DNA of 64,000 bases from Bacillota bacterium (GTDB lineage Bacteria; Bacillota; Clostridia; Lachnospirales; Lachnospiraceae). The notes beneath the pieces are model-generated. The model did not search any database. It was given only the letters and a program-made list of their open reading frames with translations, and had not been told where the DNA came from. Numbering within the stretch: the first letter of the stretch is position 1; the number at the start of each line of letters is the position of its first letter. Made by a program: the position numbers and the translations under genes. The stretch lies in the NCBI GenBank assembly GCA_023386315.1, contig JAEWJZ010000033.1:84080-148079 (forward strand). The letters are read 5' to 3'. Positions 17,127 through 26,337 of this stretch are shown piece after piece.

Positions 17127-18803
17127 ATGAAGAATTCAGGAAAACTGAGTATTTCAACAAGGCTGAAACGGGTATTTGCAATTCTGGTTTTTATTATTTT
17201 TCTTTCTTCAGTATTTTCGCTGGTCAGTTTTCGTTCCATTGGTAATAATATGTCAACATTTTACCGAGTTCAGTATGAGACCACAAAAAAACAGATGGAG
17301 ATCCGTAAGGATGTACAGACGATTAATAAAAGAATCCTTTGGGCAGCCATTCGGGAGGACGCTTCTGTTACTGCAGAGCAGAAAAAGGAAATAGAAGGAA
17401 GATTCGAAAAAATTGTGAAATATATTGCTGTCATTAAAGAGAATCTGAAGGACAAGCAGTCGGTAGAAGCACTGGATCTGGCATTTGGTGATTTCCAGAA
17501 AGATACCGCAACGTTAATATCCATGCTGGAAACGGGAGATACAAAAGGAGCGGTAGAGTACTACCAGACTACATTCAACGATGTTTCAGAGGTACTTGCC
17601 GATGCTCTGGATAAGACCGGCACCCAGGCAGATGAAGCTGCCCTTGCCAAATATACAAACAGCCAGAGAGTAGAAAATCTTGCCACTGTTTGTCTGGCAT
17701 TCTTTTCTCTGGTCTCTCTCGCCATTGCGCTGCTCATGGGAAGACGGCTGACCAAATCAATTGCTGTTCCGTTAAAGGAGATTCAGAATGCAGCAGGAGA
17801 GTTTGCAAAAGGTAATTTACATACGGCGATTACTTACGAATCCGGTGATGAGATCGGTCAGGCAGCCCAGGGGTTAAGAGTTTCCATGGAAAAGATCCGG
17901 TGTTATATTATGGAAATTGACTGTGCGATGGAGCAGATGGCAGGCGGGAATTTCAATGTGGATTTTTCCAGTGAATTTATTGGCGATTTTAAAAATATTG
18001 AATCTTCCCTGCATTGTTTTACTGAAAAGATATCAAGAAGCTTTGAAGAGATAAATGAAGCAGCCAATCAGGTATCCGATGGTTCCAGCCAGATATCGGA
18101 ATCCGCCCGCTATCTGGCAGTCGGAGCCGAAAATCAGGCTGGCATTGCCGGCAGATTGTCGGAATCAGTCACCCGTATCACAGAACAGATCGGTGAAAAT
18201 GCGGAGCTGACGAAAGAAATCCAGATGGAAATGGAGCGGATTACCCAGAATATTTCCACGGAAAATCAGAATATGCAGGAAATGGTTTCTGCCATGAGTA
18301 CCATAAAGAAGACATCTGAGGAAATCAGTAAGATGATTGTGACCATTGATGATATTGCCATGCAGACCAATCTTCTGGCCTTAAATGCGTCCATCGAGGC
18401 AGCCAGAGCCGGAGAAGCAGGAAAAGGGTTTGCTGTTGTGGCGGGACAGGTCAGTCTCCTGGCAAGCCAGAGCAAAGAAGCTGCAAAAAATTCCTCTGAC
18501 TTAATAGAGGCATCCTTAAAAGCAGTGGAAGAGGGAACTGTAATCGCAGACCGGGCAGCCGGCAATTTAAATGGCGTGGCAAAAGAAAGCAGTCAGATCA
18601 TGGATAAGGTCCGCAGCATAGCAAAGGCTTCCATGGATCAGGCGGATTCAGCAAGAATAATTGAAAATGGAATCGGACAAATCTCCATGGAAGTGGATAA
18701 AAGTGCAGCGTCTGCGGAAGAAAATTCCGCTTCCAGCGAAGAACTTGCAGGGCAGGCACAAAATTTAAAGGATTTAATCGGCCAGTTTCAGCTGAAAGCA
18801 TAA
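17127..18803 (+). CDS. Membrane methyl-accepting chemotaxis protein (4HB sensor, HAMP)
   Basis: 558 residues. Membrane helix 1 (about 14-36), a four-helix-bundle extracytoplasmic sensor (40-185), membrane helix 2 (about 188-206), a HAMP segment ([20 protein letters not shown]), a second HAMP-like stretch ([17 protein letters not shown]), then a long signalling coiled coil with the tip [20 protein letters not shown] (around 415). It senses an unknown external ligand and signals to CheA. It has its own promoter and terminator. Confidence 0.9.
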   Translation: MKNSGKLSISTRLKRVFAILVFIIFLSSVFSLVSFRSIGNNMSTFYRVQYETTKKQMEIRKDVQTINKRILWAAIREDASVTAEQKKEIEGRFEKIVKYIAVIKENLKDKQSVEALDLAFGDFQKDTATLISMLETGDTKGAVEYYQTTFNDVSEVLADALDKTGTQADEAALAKYTNSQRVENLATVCLAFFSLVSLAIALLMGRRLTKSIAVPLKEIQNAAGEFAKGNLHTAITYESGDEIGQAAQGLRVSMEKIRCYIMEIDCAMEQMAGGNFNVDFSSEFIGDFKNIESSLHCFTEKISRSFEEINEAANQVSDGSSQISESARYLAVGAENQAGIAGRLSESVTRITEQIGENAELTKEIQMEMERITQNISTENQNMQEMVSAMSTIKKTSEEISKMIVTIDDIAMQTNLLALNASIEAARAGEAGKGFAVVAGQVSLLASQSKEAAKNSSDLIEASLKAVEEGTVIADRAAGNLNGVAKESSQIMDKVRSIAKASMDQADSARIIENGIGQISMEVDKSAASAEENSASSEELAGQAQNLKDLIGQFQLKA

Positions 18804-18830
18804 ATAGTCTGATCACCAGCTAAGAATAAA

Positions 18831-18874
18831 AAGGATACACGGGAAGGAGCAACATACCTGTGTATTCTTTTTTT
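18831..18874 (+). terminator. Rho-independent terminator
   Basis: AAGGATACACGGG (18831-18843) pairs with CCTGTGTATTCTT (18857-18869) through 13 pairs, two of them G-U, followed by a T run. Confidence 0.85.
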
Positions 18875-18891
18875 GTCTGGAAAATTTTAGA

Positions 18892-18942
18892 TAAACAGTA
18901 TATAACAGTTGACAACAGTAATATACTGTTATATACTGTTTA
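18892..18942. promoter_or_regulatory. Promoter and large operator dyad of the YtrA-type operon
   Basis: TTGACA (18909-18914), 17-bp spacer, TATACT (18932-18937). The arms TAAACAGTATATAACAGT (18892-18909) and ACTGTTATATACTGTT+TA (18925-18942) are a perfect 18-bp inverted repeat with a 15-bp centre that covers both promoter boxes. It is most simply the autoregulatory operator of the GntR/YtrA protein encoded 16 bases downstream. Confidence 0.8.
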
Positions 18943-18957
18943 TCAAGGAGGGGTGAT

Positions 18958-19329
18958 ATGAAAATAATAATAAATAATTCATCCATGCAGCCCCTGTATG
19001 ATCAGATCACGGAGCAGATCAAAAGCGGAGTCATGCAGGGAACGTTAAAAGAAGGAGACAACCTGCCATCAGTCCGGACTTTGGCGAAGGAACTGCGTAT
19101 CAGTGCCTTAACAGTTAAAAAATCTTATGACATTCTGGAACAGGAAGGTTTTATTGTTACAATTCATGGAAAGGGAAGCTTTATCGCTTACGCCAGTCAG
19201 GAATTCATGCTGGAGGAAAAGAAAAAAGAGATTGAGGCCGAGATGGAATCGGCGATCCGCAAAGGCAGAAGCTGTGGAATGAAAGATGAGGAACTGACGG
19301 AATTGTTTTATTTGATTTTGGAGGATTAA
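18958..19329 (+). CDS. GntR/YtrA-family transcriptional regulator
   Basis: 123 residues, the short YtrA form: a GntR winged helix at 10-75 (PLYDQITEQIKSGVMQGTL, LPSVRTLAKELRISALTVKK) plus a small helical dimer tail. Members repress ABC exporter operons and release in response to cell-envelope antibiotics or related signals. The operator dyad at 18892-18942 covers its promoter. Its stop overlaps the start of the ATPase gene, so the three genes form one operon. Confidence 0.9.
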   Translation: MKIIINNSSMQPLYDQITEQIKSGVMQGTLKEGDNLPSVRTLAKELRISALTVKKSYDILEQEGFIVTIHGKGSFIAYASQEFMLEEKKKEIEAEMESAIRKGRSCGMKDEELTELFYLILED

Positions 19330-20183
19330 TGATGTTGTTAAAAATGGAAAACATTCAGAAAACGTATGGAGATTTTACGCTGAATTGTTCTTTGGAACTG
19401 CAGCCTGGATTTATCACAGGGCTGATCGGGCCAAATGGTGCAGGAAAAACCACTGTATTTAAATCTGCGCTGGGGCTTATTTCGTTAGACCAGGGTGCTG
19501 TAACGGTATTTGGAAAACCGTTTGATCAGCTGTCTCTGAAGGAAAAGCAGGATATGGGAGTAGTTCTGGCTGATTCGGGATTCAGCGGTTATTTAACGAT
19601 TCAGGATATTGCCAGAATTATGAAAAATATGTATCAGTCGTTTGATCAGGACCGTTTTATAAAGAAGTGCAGAGAATCAGAACTGCCTTTGAATAAGAGA
19701 GTCAAAGATATGTCTGCAGGAATGAAAGCCAAGGTGAAGATTTTGACAGCCATGTCTCATGAAGCCAGGCTTCTCATACTTGATGAGCCTACGGCAGGGC
19801 TGGATGTTCTGGCTAGAGAGGAGCTGCTTGATGCCATTCGGGAGTATATGGAGCCGGGAGACCGTTCGATCCTGATCAGTTCCCATATTTCGACGGATTT
19901 GGAACAGCTTTGTGACGATCTTTATCTCATTCATAATGGAACGATTGTTCTGCATGAGGAGACGGATGTGCTCCTTGGCAGCTATGGTCTTTTAAAAGCA
20001 ACAGAAGAACAGTATCTGGAGCTGGATAAAAGTTATATTCTCTGCAGGAAAAAGGAAGCTTACGGCTACCGCCTTCTTACAGACAAGATCAGTTATTACC
20101 GGGAAAATAAGCCGGAAATTGTAATGGAAAAAGGAAGTGTTGATGAAGTGATTACGATGATGATACGGGGGGAACGGTTATGA
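19329..20183 (+). CDS. ABC transporter ATP-binding protein (YtrB-like)
   Basis: 284 residues. Walker A is GPNGAGKTT (about 37), the signature is the divergent MSAGM followed by KAKVKI, and Walker B is LLILDEPTAGLD. The SAGM signature is common in exporters linked to YtrA regulators. The start overlaps the regulator stop (TAATGATG; ATG 19332 is also possible) and the end overlaps the permease start by 4 bases. It energises the next gene product for export of an unknown compound. Confidence 0.9.
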   Translation: MMLLKMENIQKTYGDFTLNCSLELQPGFITGLIGPNGAGKTTVFKSALGLISLDQGAVTVFGKPFDQLSLKEKQDMGVVLADSGFSGYLTIQDIARIMKNMYQSFDQDRFIKKCRESELPLNKRVKDMSAGMKAKVKILTAMSHEARLLILDEPTAGLDVLAREELLDAIREYMEPGDRSILISSHISTDLEQLCDDLYLIHNGTIVLHEETDVLLGSYGLLKATEEQYLELDKSYILCRKKEAYGYRLLTDKISYYRENKPEIVMEKGSVDEVITMMIRGERL

Positions 20184-20833
20184 GAGGACTGCTGATCAAA
20201 GATATACTTTTATTGAAAAACCAGATGCGTTTTTTCCTGCTCTTCTTCTTTTTGTCAGCAGGGATGCTCCTGGCAGATTTTGATTCTGTTTTTGTGATCA
20301 ATTATGTGACTTTGATTTTTTCCCTGTTTACGCTGAGTTCCATCAGTTACGATGAATTTGACAATGGATATGCTTTTTTATTTACCCTTCCCATCTCCAG
20401 GAAGCAATATGCAGCGGAGAAATATATATTTGGCCTTTTAACAGGAGGTTCGGCCTGGATTACAGTGACCATATTTGCCGTGATCATGAACTTGGTGAGA
20501 GGAAGAGCAGACGCAGGAGAACTTGTGGTTATGGCGTTTTTGTATCTTTTTATATCATTCTTATTCCTGGCTGCAGTGGTTCCGGTCCAGCTGAAATTCG
20601 GTGCAGAAAAAGGAAGACTTGTTCTGATCTTATTAATTGGAGTCATCTTTGCCGCAGGTTTTATTGTGGTGAAGACGGCAAAGTCATTCCAACTGGATTT
20701 GTCATCTGCGGCTGATTCTGTAACGGCGTTTTCTTTAGGACCGGTGATGATCGTTCTGTTTCTGATCAGTCTGGCAGCTGTTTTTGTATCTTATCTGGTT
20801 TCTGTTAAAATTATGAAGAAAAAGCAATTCTGA
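20180..20833 (+). CDS. ABC-2 type permease
   Basis: 217 residues with about six hydrophobic helices (13-30, 34-55, 85-105, 115-140, 150-165, 185-210). The YISSISYDEF-like start of helix 3 and KQYAAEKYIFGLLTG resemble small clostridial ABC-2 permeases that pair with YtrB-type ATPases. It overlaps that ATPase gene by 4 bases and is the last gene of the operon. Confidence 0.85.
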   Translation: MRGLLIKDILLLKNQMRFFLLFFFLSAGMLLADFDSVFVINYVTLIFSLFTLSSISYDEFDNGYAFLFTLPISRKQYAAEKYIFGLLTGGSAWITVTIFAVIMNLVRGRADAGELVVMAFLYLFISFLFLAAVVPVQLKFGAEKGRLVLILLIGVIFAAGFIVVKTAKSFQLDLSSAADSVTAFSLGPVMIVLFLISLAAVFVSYLVSVKIMKKKQF

Positions 20834-20847
20834 CAGCAGCTGGATTA

Positions 20848-21756
20848 TTATGACAGATTGGCATTTGCATGCTGAAAGGCCAATCTGTGCCGGCCGGGAG
20901 TCATATGATATTCCCGCTTATATAGCCGGTCAAAATAACTGGTGCTTTCAAAACCGGAGCTTTCTGCAATATCGGTGATGGACCGGTCTGTGTGCAGAAG
21001 CAGGGTTTTGGCCTGATTTAACCGGTATTTATTTAAATATTCAATGGGAGAGAGAGGGACGGAACACTGGAAACAGCGGAGTGCCTCTCTTTTGCTGACT
21101 CCTACCGAGCGGGCAATATCTTCCAGAGTCAGTTTCTTTTCATAGTTTTGTTCAATAAAATGGGTCATTCGTCTGAAACGTGCCTGGGAAAGGCGGTTGA
21201 CTCCTGCATTTTCCATCGTGGCAAATTCATCTTTGTGTTCAAACAGGACGCACCAAATCTGGCAGACCAGTGCATGTGCCCTAAGCTCCCAGGTTGCAGT
21301 CTGATCCTCGCACAGTCTGTAAAGGTCTGACAGAATGGTAAGTAAATGATTCTGCCAGGGATTTTTGGCCCTTAATACAAAGTGGGATATGCCGGAAAAT
21401 AAAAAGGGAGCCATGAATTTTTCATAGATCGAGCTTCCTTCCCGTGCAATAAATTCCGGAGCAAAGAGTACATTTGGTATGATTGCTGTTCCAGTTGATA
21501 AAAAGCGGTGCATGGAACCGGAATTAATAAAGACACCGTCACCGGGTTCCAGTATGTAATGGATGTTTCCGATGGAGCAATGTACGATTCCCTCGGTCAC
21601 AGATACCAGTTCAAATTCCCTGTGCCAGTGCCAGTCAATGCAGCGGTTGTCAAACTTTCCCACATCTTCGTAATAGTATTGAAACGGAAAGTCTGCAAAA
21701 CCATGGGAGACCAGCTCCATCATGGATTCATCGGTCAGTATTTTTGTGCTTTGCAT
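20848..21756 (-). CDS. AraC-family regulator with cupin sensor
   Basis: 302 residues. Residues 25-110 form a cupin (HWHREFELVSVTEG, LEPGDGVFINSGSMH), and residues 205-302 hold two AraC helix-turn-helices (LEDIARSVGVSKREALRCF and ITDIAESSGFESTSYFDRLY). ATG 21756 has AAAGGAG 9 bases upstream; a longer in-frame extension to 21933 would run across the divergent gene's leader and is rejected. It is divergent to the MFS gene, which it may control in response to a sugar or similar ligand. Confidence 0.9.
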   Translation of the reverse strand: MQSTKILTDESMMELVSHGFADFPFQYYYEDVGKFDNRCIDWHWHREFELVSVTEGIVHCSIGNIHYILEPGDGVFINSGSMHRFLSTGTAIIPNVLFAPEFIAREGSSIYEKFMAPFLFSGISHFVLRAKNPWQNHLLTILSDLYRLCEDQTATWELRAHALVCQIWCVLFEHKDEFATMENAGVNRLSQARFRRMTHFIEQNYEKKLTLEDIARSVGVSKREALRCFQCSVPLSPIEYLNKYRLNQAKTLLLHTDRSITDIAESSGFESTSYFDRLYKREYHMTPGRHRLAFQHANANLS

Positions 21757-21872
21757 AGAGCGTTCTCCTTTTTGTAATCGGCTAAATTGTATCATAAGCT
21801 GGCGGTAAATTGCAAGATTTGAATTACCATCTGCGGTATAATACAATAAAATAACTCGGGAGGGCCGGACGC

Positions 21873-23051
21873 ATGAAAGAAAATTATAAAAGTACCATTT
21901 ATGCCTGCTTTTTAAGCTACATTGTTCAGGCAATTGTCAATAATTTTGTACCGCTTTTGTTTCTGCATTTTCAATGGGAGTATGGGATATCATTATCCAG
22001 GATTACCCTGCTTGTCACAGTTAATTTTGGTGTTCAGCTGCTGGTGGATCTTTTATCGGCTGCATTCATTGACCGGGTGGGATACCGGATTTCCATGGTT
22101 GCCGCACACGTCATGGCAGCCGCCGGTCTGATTCTTTTAACGGTTCTGCCGGGAATCGTTTCTGTTTCCTGGGTTGGATTACTGTTTGCCGTTGTGATCT
22201 ATGCCATCGGCGGAGGCCTTTTAGAGGTTCTTGTCAGTCCAATTGTGGAAGCGTGTCCCACAGATAATAAAGAAAAAGCCATGAGTATGCTGCATTCCTT
22301 CTATTGCTGGGGCCACGTGGGAGTGGTTCTGGTATCGACCTTGTTTTTCCGTATCTTTGGCATCGGAAGCTGGAAGATACTGGCGCTTTTCTGGGCGGTT
22401 GTACCGGCTGTATGCATGGTTTTATTTTTCCGTGTGCCCATTGCTTCTCTTGGAAAAGGAGAGGAAGGAATGTCCTTTGGCACATTGATCCGAAACAGGC
22501 TGTTCTGGATCTTCATGCTTCTTATGGTTTGTGCGGGGGCAAGTGAGCAGGCAGTCAGCCAGTGGGCTTCGGCGTTTGCAGAAGAAGGGCTGGGTGTGAC
22601 GAAAACCATCGGAGATCTGGCAGGCCCCATGCTGTTTGCCCTGATGATGGGGATATCCAGAGCTGTTTATGGGCAGTACGGGGAAAGATGGGAGCTGAAA
22701 AAGGTTATGACGGCAAGCGGAATTCTTTGTATGGGATCTTATCTTTTAATTACCTGTTCTCCCTATCCGGTTCTTGGGCTGATCGGGTGTGGATTGTGTG
22801 GTTTTTCCGTTGGGATCATGTGGCCCGGTACATTTAGTCTGGCTGCCGCTTCGATTCGGGGCGGGGGCACAGCCATGTTCGCATTCCTGGCCCTTGCCGG
22901 TGATCTGGGATGTTCTGGGGGACCTACGGTTGTTGGAATTGTTTCGGGTTTGTTTGACAGCAATTTGAAAATCGGCATATTTTCAGCAATCATCTTTCCT
23001 CTTATTCTGGTAATTGTTCTTTTCAGGTTTTTGACAGTGAAGAGAAATTAA
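21873..23051 (+). CDS. MFS transporter (sugar-permease-like)
   Basis: 392 residues, about 12 membrane segments. FIDRVGYRISMVAA is the loop 2-3 motif and EACPTDNKEKAMSMLHSFY the conserved central segment seen in FucP/YfkF-like permeases. It has a GGGAGGG site. The divergent AraC regulator suggests an inducible carbohydrate permease; the substrate is not known. Confidence 0.85.
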   Translation: MKENYKSTIYACFLSYIVQAIVNNFVPLLFLHFQWEYGISLSRITLLVTVNFGVQLLVDLLSAAFIDRVGYRISMVAAHVMAAAGLILLTVLPGIVSVSWVGLLFAVVIYAIGGGLLEVLVSPIVEACPTDNKEKAMSMLHSFYCWGHVGVVLVSTLFFRIFGIGSWKILALFWAVVPAVCMVLFFRVPIASLGKGEEGMSFGTLIRNRLFWIFMLLMVCAGASEQAVSQWASAFAEEGLGVTKTIGDLAGPMLFALMMGISRAVYGQYGERWELKKVMTASGILCMGSYLLITCSPYPVLGLIGCGLCGFSVGIMWPGTFSLAAASIRGGGTAMFAFLALAGDLGCSGGPTVVGIVSGLFDSNLKIGIFSAIIFPLILVIVLFRFLTVKRN

Positions 23052-23119
23052 ATGGAGACAGTCAGCTGTCATGTTATCTCTGTTATAATTTATCCTAAAA
23101 AAGAAAAGAGGAAAATTAA

Positions 23120-23578
23120 ATGGAGTATCAGCTGGTAGAATTAGAAGAAAAAATGGTTGCAGGTTTGATAGCAAGAACGAATAATAACTCTCCGGATATG
23201 GGGCATGTAATCAGCGGATTGTGGGAGCGGTTTTTTGGAATGGGATTTTATTCTTCCGTTGTACATAAAGCCGATGGAAAGACATTGGGGATTTATACGG
23301 ATTATGAAGGAACGGAAACCGAAGATTACAGCGTGCTGGCTGCCTGTGAAGTAAAGAGCCAGAAGGGACAGCCGGACGGGATAACAATGAAAACCATACC
23401 GGCCGGAACCTATGCAAAATTTACTGCAGAAGAGGACGTTAAGGATGCAGTTTTGAAGGTGTGGCAGCAGCTGTGGAACATGGATCTGCCCAGATCTTTT
23501 GTATGTGACTTTGAGGAGTACGAAACGATAGAAGAGGGGCATATCCGGGTGCATATTTATATTGGTTTAAAGAAATAA
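23120..23578 (+). CDS. GyrI-like/AraC effector-binding domain protein
   Basis: 152 residues, a stand-alone effector-binding domain without DNA-binding part. Landmarks are MVAGLIARTNNNSPDM, GIYTDYEGTETEDYSVLAAC and IPAGTYAKFTAE. Such SOUL/GyrI-like proteins bind amphipathic small molecules or hydrolyse reactive ones; function here is unknown. The SD AAAGAGGA is 9 bases upstream. A bidirectional terminator separates it from the convergent secreted-protein gene. Confidence 0.8.
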   Translation: MEYQLVELEEKMVAGLIARTNNNSPDMGHVISGLWERFFGMGFYSSVVHKADGKTLGIYTDYEGTETEDYSVLAACEVKSQKGQPDGITMKTIPAGTYAKFTAEEDVKDAVLKVWQQLWNMDLPRSFVCDFEEYETIEEGHIRVHIYIGLKK

Positions 23579-23583
23579 AAAAT

Positions 23584-23627
23584 GGGGGAAGCAGTTCAAA
23601 ATGATGAACCGCTTCCTCCATCTTTTT
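23584..23627. terminator. Bidirectional terminator
   Basis: GGGGGAAGCAGTTCA and TGAACCGCTTCCTCC pair with one bulge in a stem at 23584-23618, followed by CTTTTT; it lies between two convergent genes. Confidence 0.8.
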
Positions 23628-24636
23628 AATATACAATTTCCTCATACCCATCTGTAGAGGGAAATGTGATTGTTACTGCCTGTCCCGGATTTTTATAATC
23701 CAGGTTCACATTCATATCAAGTCCCATGGATTCTTCATCCTCGGTGATAATCATGGAGATCAGGATCTCTTCTTTGGAAAAGTATCCCTCCGGACTGATC
23801 ACTGCCTTTCCGTTTACACCGGTGATTTTAAAGTCCGAATCCGTAAGGGAAGGCCATACCTTGTCGTAGAATCTGTTTAAATACTGCTCAAGGCCGTTTG
23901 TCTCACTGGAATAAAACAGTACGCTGTTTCCGTCCTTATCCTGGGCAATCTGTACATTGTCCAGAAATGCTCCAAACTGCCCGGTAAGCCCGTCCAGAGT
24001 GAGATGCTTTGTCATATCTTCATATCCGATTTTCATTTTAAATTTTTCACTGTCTCCCGAATCGGAGTAATAACAGCCGTTGGTGTAAAAGGAGCTCTCA
24101 GTTTTTTCCATACCCAGAGTCTTTATGATGCTGCTGGATAAAAACTCCATATTGGGCGTGTTGATATCGTGGTATTTCATCTGCATATTCATAATAACCG
24201 GAATCTGCAGCCAGTCGTAATATAAATCCATGGTTATATCTGCGTTCACATCCAGTCCTGGTAAAGAAGAACTTTTCTGGTCTGCATCCTGGTAAAGAAG
24301 GGCTCCCTTTTTCTTCATCTGAACAGCAGTTGAAGGGTTGGCTGCTCTTAAACGTACGATCCCATCGTCTGTCCATGCGCCGTTTTCGTTAACTGTATGA
24401 CCATCGGGAGTCATCGTATCCGTAAGCAGGATTCCGTCTCCGTCAAAATAATAGCACTCTGCCATTCCGTCTTTGTCAGAATCGATCCACTTCCAGGCAG
24501 ATGCCGCATAGGTATGATCGTCTTCCTTCCACCGCCAGCCTTCCGAATCCTGTTTCCAGGTTCCTGCCATTGCGGTAGATGCAACAGAGATTGACAGAAG
24601 TGAGGCAGCAGCAAATACTTTAATCAGTTTTTTCAT
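23626..24636 (-). CDS. Secreted protein with choline-binding-like repeat and lipoprotein-like sensor domain
   Basis: 336 residues. A signal peptide (MKKLIKVFAAASLLSISVAS, cleavage near AMA-GT) leads to residues 25-95 with cell-wall-binding repeats: WKQDSEGWRWKEDD, WKWIDSDKDGMAECYYFDGDG and NENGAWTDDG. The rest (about 110-336) is a beta-rich domain of the DUF6612-like kind, unrecognised in detail. It is probably attached to the cell surface non-covalently. It is a single gene with an AGGAGG site. Confidence 0.75.
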   Translation of the reverse strand: MKKLIKVFAAASLLSISVASTAMAGTWKQDSEGWRWKEDDHTYAASAWKWIDSDKDGMAECYYFDGDGILLTDTMTPDGHTVNENGAWTDDGIVRLRAANPSTAVQMKKKGALLYQDADQKSSSLPGLDVNADITMDLYYDWLQIPVIMNMQMKYHDINTPNMEFLSSSIIKTLGMEKTESSFYTNGCYYSDSGDSEKFKMKIGYEDMTKHLTLDGLTGQFGAFLDNVQIAQDKDGNSVLFYSSETNGLEQYLNRFYDKVWPSLTDSDFKITGVNGKAVISPEGYFSKEEILISMIITEDEESMGLDMNVNLDYKNPGQAVTITFPSTDGYEEIVY

Positions 24637-24751
24637 GCCTTTTACTCCTCCTGTTTTGCCATTGAAACGGTGGAAGTTTCATGGCCTGAATGTATTTTAC
24701 CATAACTTTCCAGTAACAACAACGTTTTTCGGGGAAGTAAAAGGATATGAG

Positions 24752-24979
24752 TTATTTTAAGGAGGCTTTCAGCTGTTCCATAAGCTCAAGATCTGAGGCT
24801 TTCAGCTTCATGTTGGTAGTCAGTGTTTTCCCTTCCGGAGATGTGACATGGATTTCTATCATAGATCCTTCTTTTAAGGCACTCTCCGAAGCTGCTTTTA
24901 AGAATAAGGGAAATTTAGGGTGATTGCCTTTGAACACATTCCAGGCCTCTTTTAACTGCATAAGATTCATGAGATTCAT
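24752..24979 (-). CDS. Small conserved hypothetical protein
   Basis: 75 residues, charged and soluble (LKEAWNVFKGNHPKFPLFLK, then EGSMIEIHVTSPEGK, LMEQLKASLK). ATG 24979 is chosen because AGAAAGGA lies 8 bases upstream; an in-frame ATG at 25015 has no such site. I know this kind of short helical protein from Lachnospiraceae genomes but have no function for it. It lies downstream of the DUF401 gene with a short gap and may share its transcript. Confidence 0.7.
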   Translation of the reverse strand: MNLMNLMQLKEAWNVFKGNHPKFPLFLKAASESALKEGSMIEIHVTSPEGKTLTTNMKLKASDLELMEQLKASLK

Positions 24980-25040
24980 ATAATAAATCCTTTCTGATTC
25001 AAGATTGATAGGCATATCCTAGCACAAATTAAGCGGGGAG

Positions 25041-26261
25041 TCAAATCAGGATCAGAGCAGTCAGCACCCGGTAATAAAGGAGAACCAGAAAAAAGAAAAT
25101 CAGGATTACAGGAAGTGTCCGCTTTAACAAATCCCCCATTTCTGTATGGAAATATTCGGTTACCAGAGCAAGACACACATGGGTGGGAGATACCTGCATG
25201 GCGCAGTAGGAAGAGGACATTAAAAGCATCATCAGCGCAGCTCCTCCGTTTGGAATGGCTGCAAAGGCCAGAGGAAGACAAAGTACAATAATTGCCGTTG
25301 ATCCGCCTATAATGGAACCGAAAAAGAAGATCAGTGCAAAGGCAAGGTAAGTCGGTATGGGCAGGGTGCTGAAAAGATCAGGAAGCTGTGAAATCACGTC
25401 GGTATAAGTAAGGACCTCTTTGAAAATCATGATTAAAAGTGTGTTAACAATGATTTTAGGCTCCAGTGCAGAGAGAAAAAACGGCTTGATTTCAGATATG
25501 GAAAAGCGGTAAAAGAAGAAAGCTGCAGCGATTACCATGGGAGTTGCTATGTATACTTCAAGATGAAATGCAATGATGAGGATGATGGCTGCAGCAATGG
25601 TCCACAGACTGTTTGCAAGCTGTCCGAAAGCTGCTTTTTTTGACATTCCCTCATCATTTGCAATCTCTCTTGGAATTTTTCTAAGATAAAAAATATAACC
25701 CAGAAAAATCAGGATGCCCACAGCCGGGAGCATGGAGAGAAGAAAGTCCCCTGTCTCAACACCTGCCAGACCCAGAGCAATCAGGATTGACGAATAAGTG
25801 GGAAGAAAACTCTCCGGAATATGGCGGTAATAGCTGGTGACAAAGGTTTTATCCTCTTTGCTTAAATAATCCCCGCAGGAGGAATCCACGATAGATCCGC
25901 AGATGTAGACAGCTCCTGCAGAAGGCAGCAGACCGATGAAAATGGGAGCCAGTATGGTGGTGATCCGCCTGTTGTGAAACAGGTGATTTAACGAGGATTC
26001 GGCTGTCATTAGAAGATTTCTTTTCTCCAGCATGCGCTGTAAGAACGTAATGGTGTAAAAGCTTAATAAAATAGTTCCGGTGCTCCTGGAAAATACAGCG
26101 CGCCAAAGAATGGAACAGATACGAAAAGCAGGTATCTGAAAGATAAAAAATGACAGCAGAATGCTGCAGGCAATGGCCTGCCATAAAGGTCTTTTCAGCC
26201 AGAGCAGCACTAAAATTACAAGAAAGACCAGTAAGAGTTTGATCAGTTCCATTGATATCAT
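25041..26261 (-). CDS. DUF401-family membrane transporter
   Basis: 406 residues with at least ten hydrophobic segments. The patterns LLPSAGAVYICGSIVDS and FFGSIIGGSTAIIVLCLPLAF, and SYCAMQVSPTHVCLALVTEYF near the end, match the DUF401 branch of the GntP/CitMHS-like ion transporter superfamily. Substrate unknown. ATG 26261 or ATG 26252 (GGAGG upstream) may be used. The YheO-type regulator gene lies just upstream in the same direction. Confidence 0.75.
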   Translation of the reverse strand: MISMELIKLLLVFLVILVLLWLKRPLWQAIACSILLSFFIFQIPAFRICSILWRAVFSRSTGTILLSFYTITFLQRMLEKRNLLMTAESSLNHLFHNRRITTILAPIFIGLLPSAGAVYICGSIVDSSCGDYLSKEDKTFVTSYYRHIPESFLPTYSSILIALGLAGVETGDFLLSMLPAVGILIFLGYIFYLRKIPREIANDEGMSKKAAFGQLANSLWTIAAAIILIIAFHLEVYIATPMVIAAAFFFYRFSISEIKPFFLSALEPKIIVNTLLIMIFKEVLTYTDVISQLPDLFSTLPIPTYLAFALIFFFGSIIGGSTAIIVLCLPLAFAAIPNGGAALMMLLMSSSYCAMQVSPTHVCLALVTEYFHTEMGDLLKRTLPVILIFFFLVLLYYRVLTALILI

Positions 26262-26337
26262 TATATTTCCTCCCTGTTGTGTGATAAAAAATTATTATTG
26301 CAATAAAATATTATCAGGGAGTTTAACATCATTTTTT

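Noticed and set aside
21757..21933. N-terminal extension of the AraC regulator to 21933
   Set aside because: The extension crosses the leader of the divergent MFS gene and lacks an SD, whereas ATG 21756 has one.
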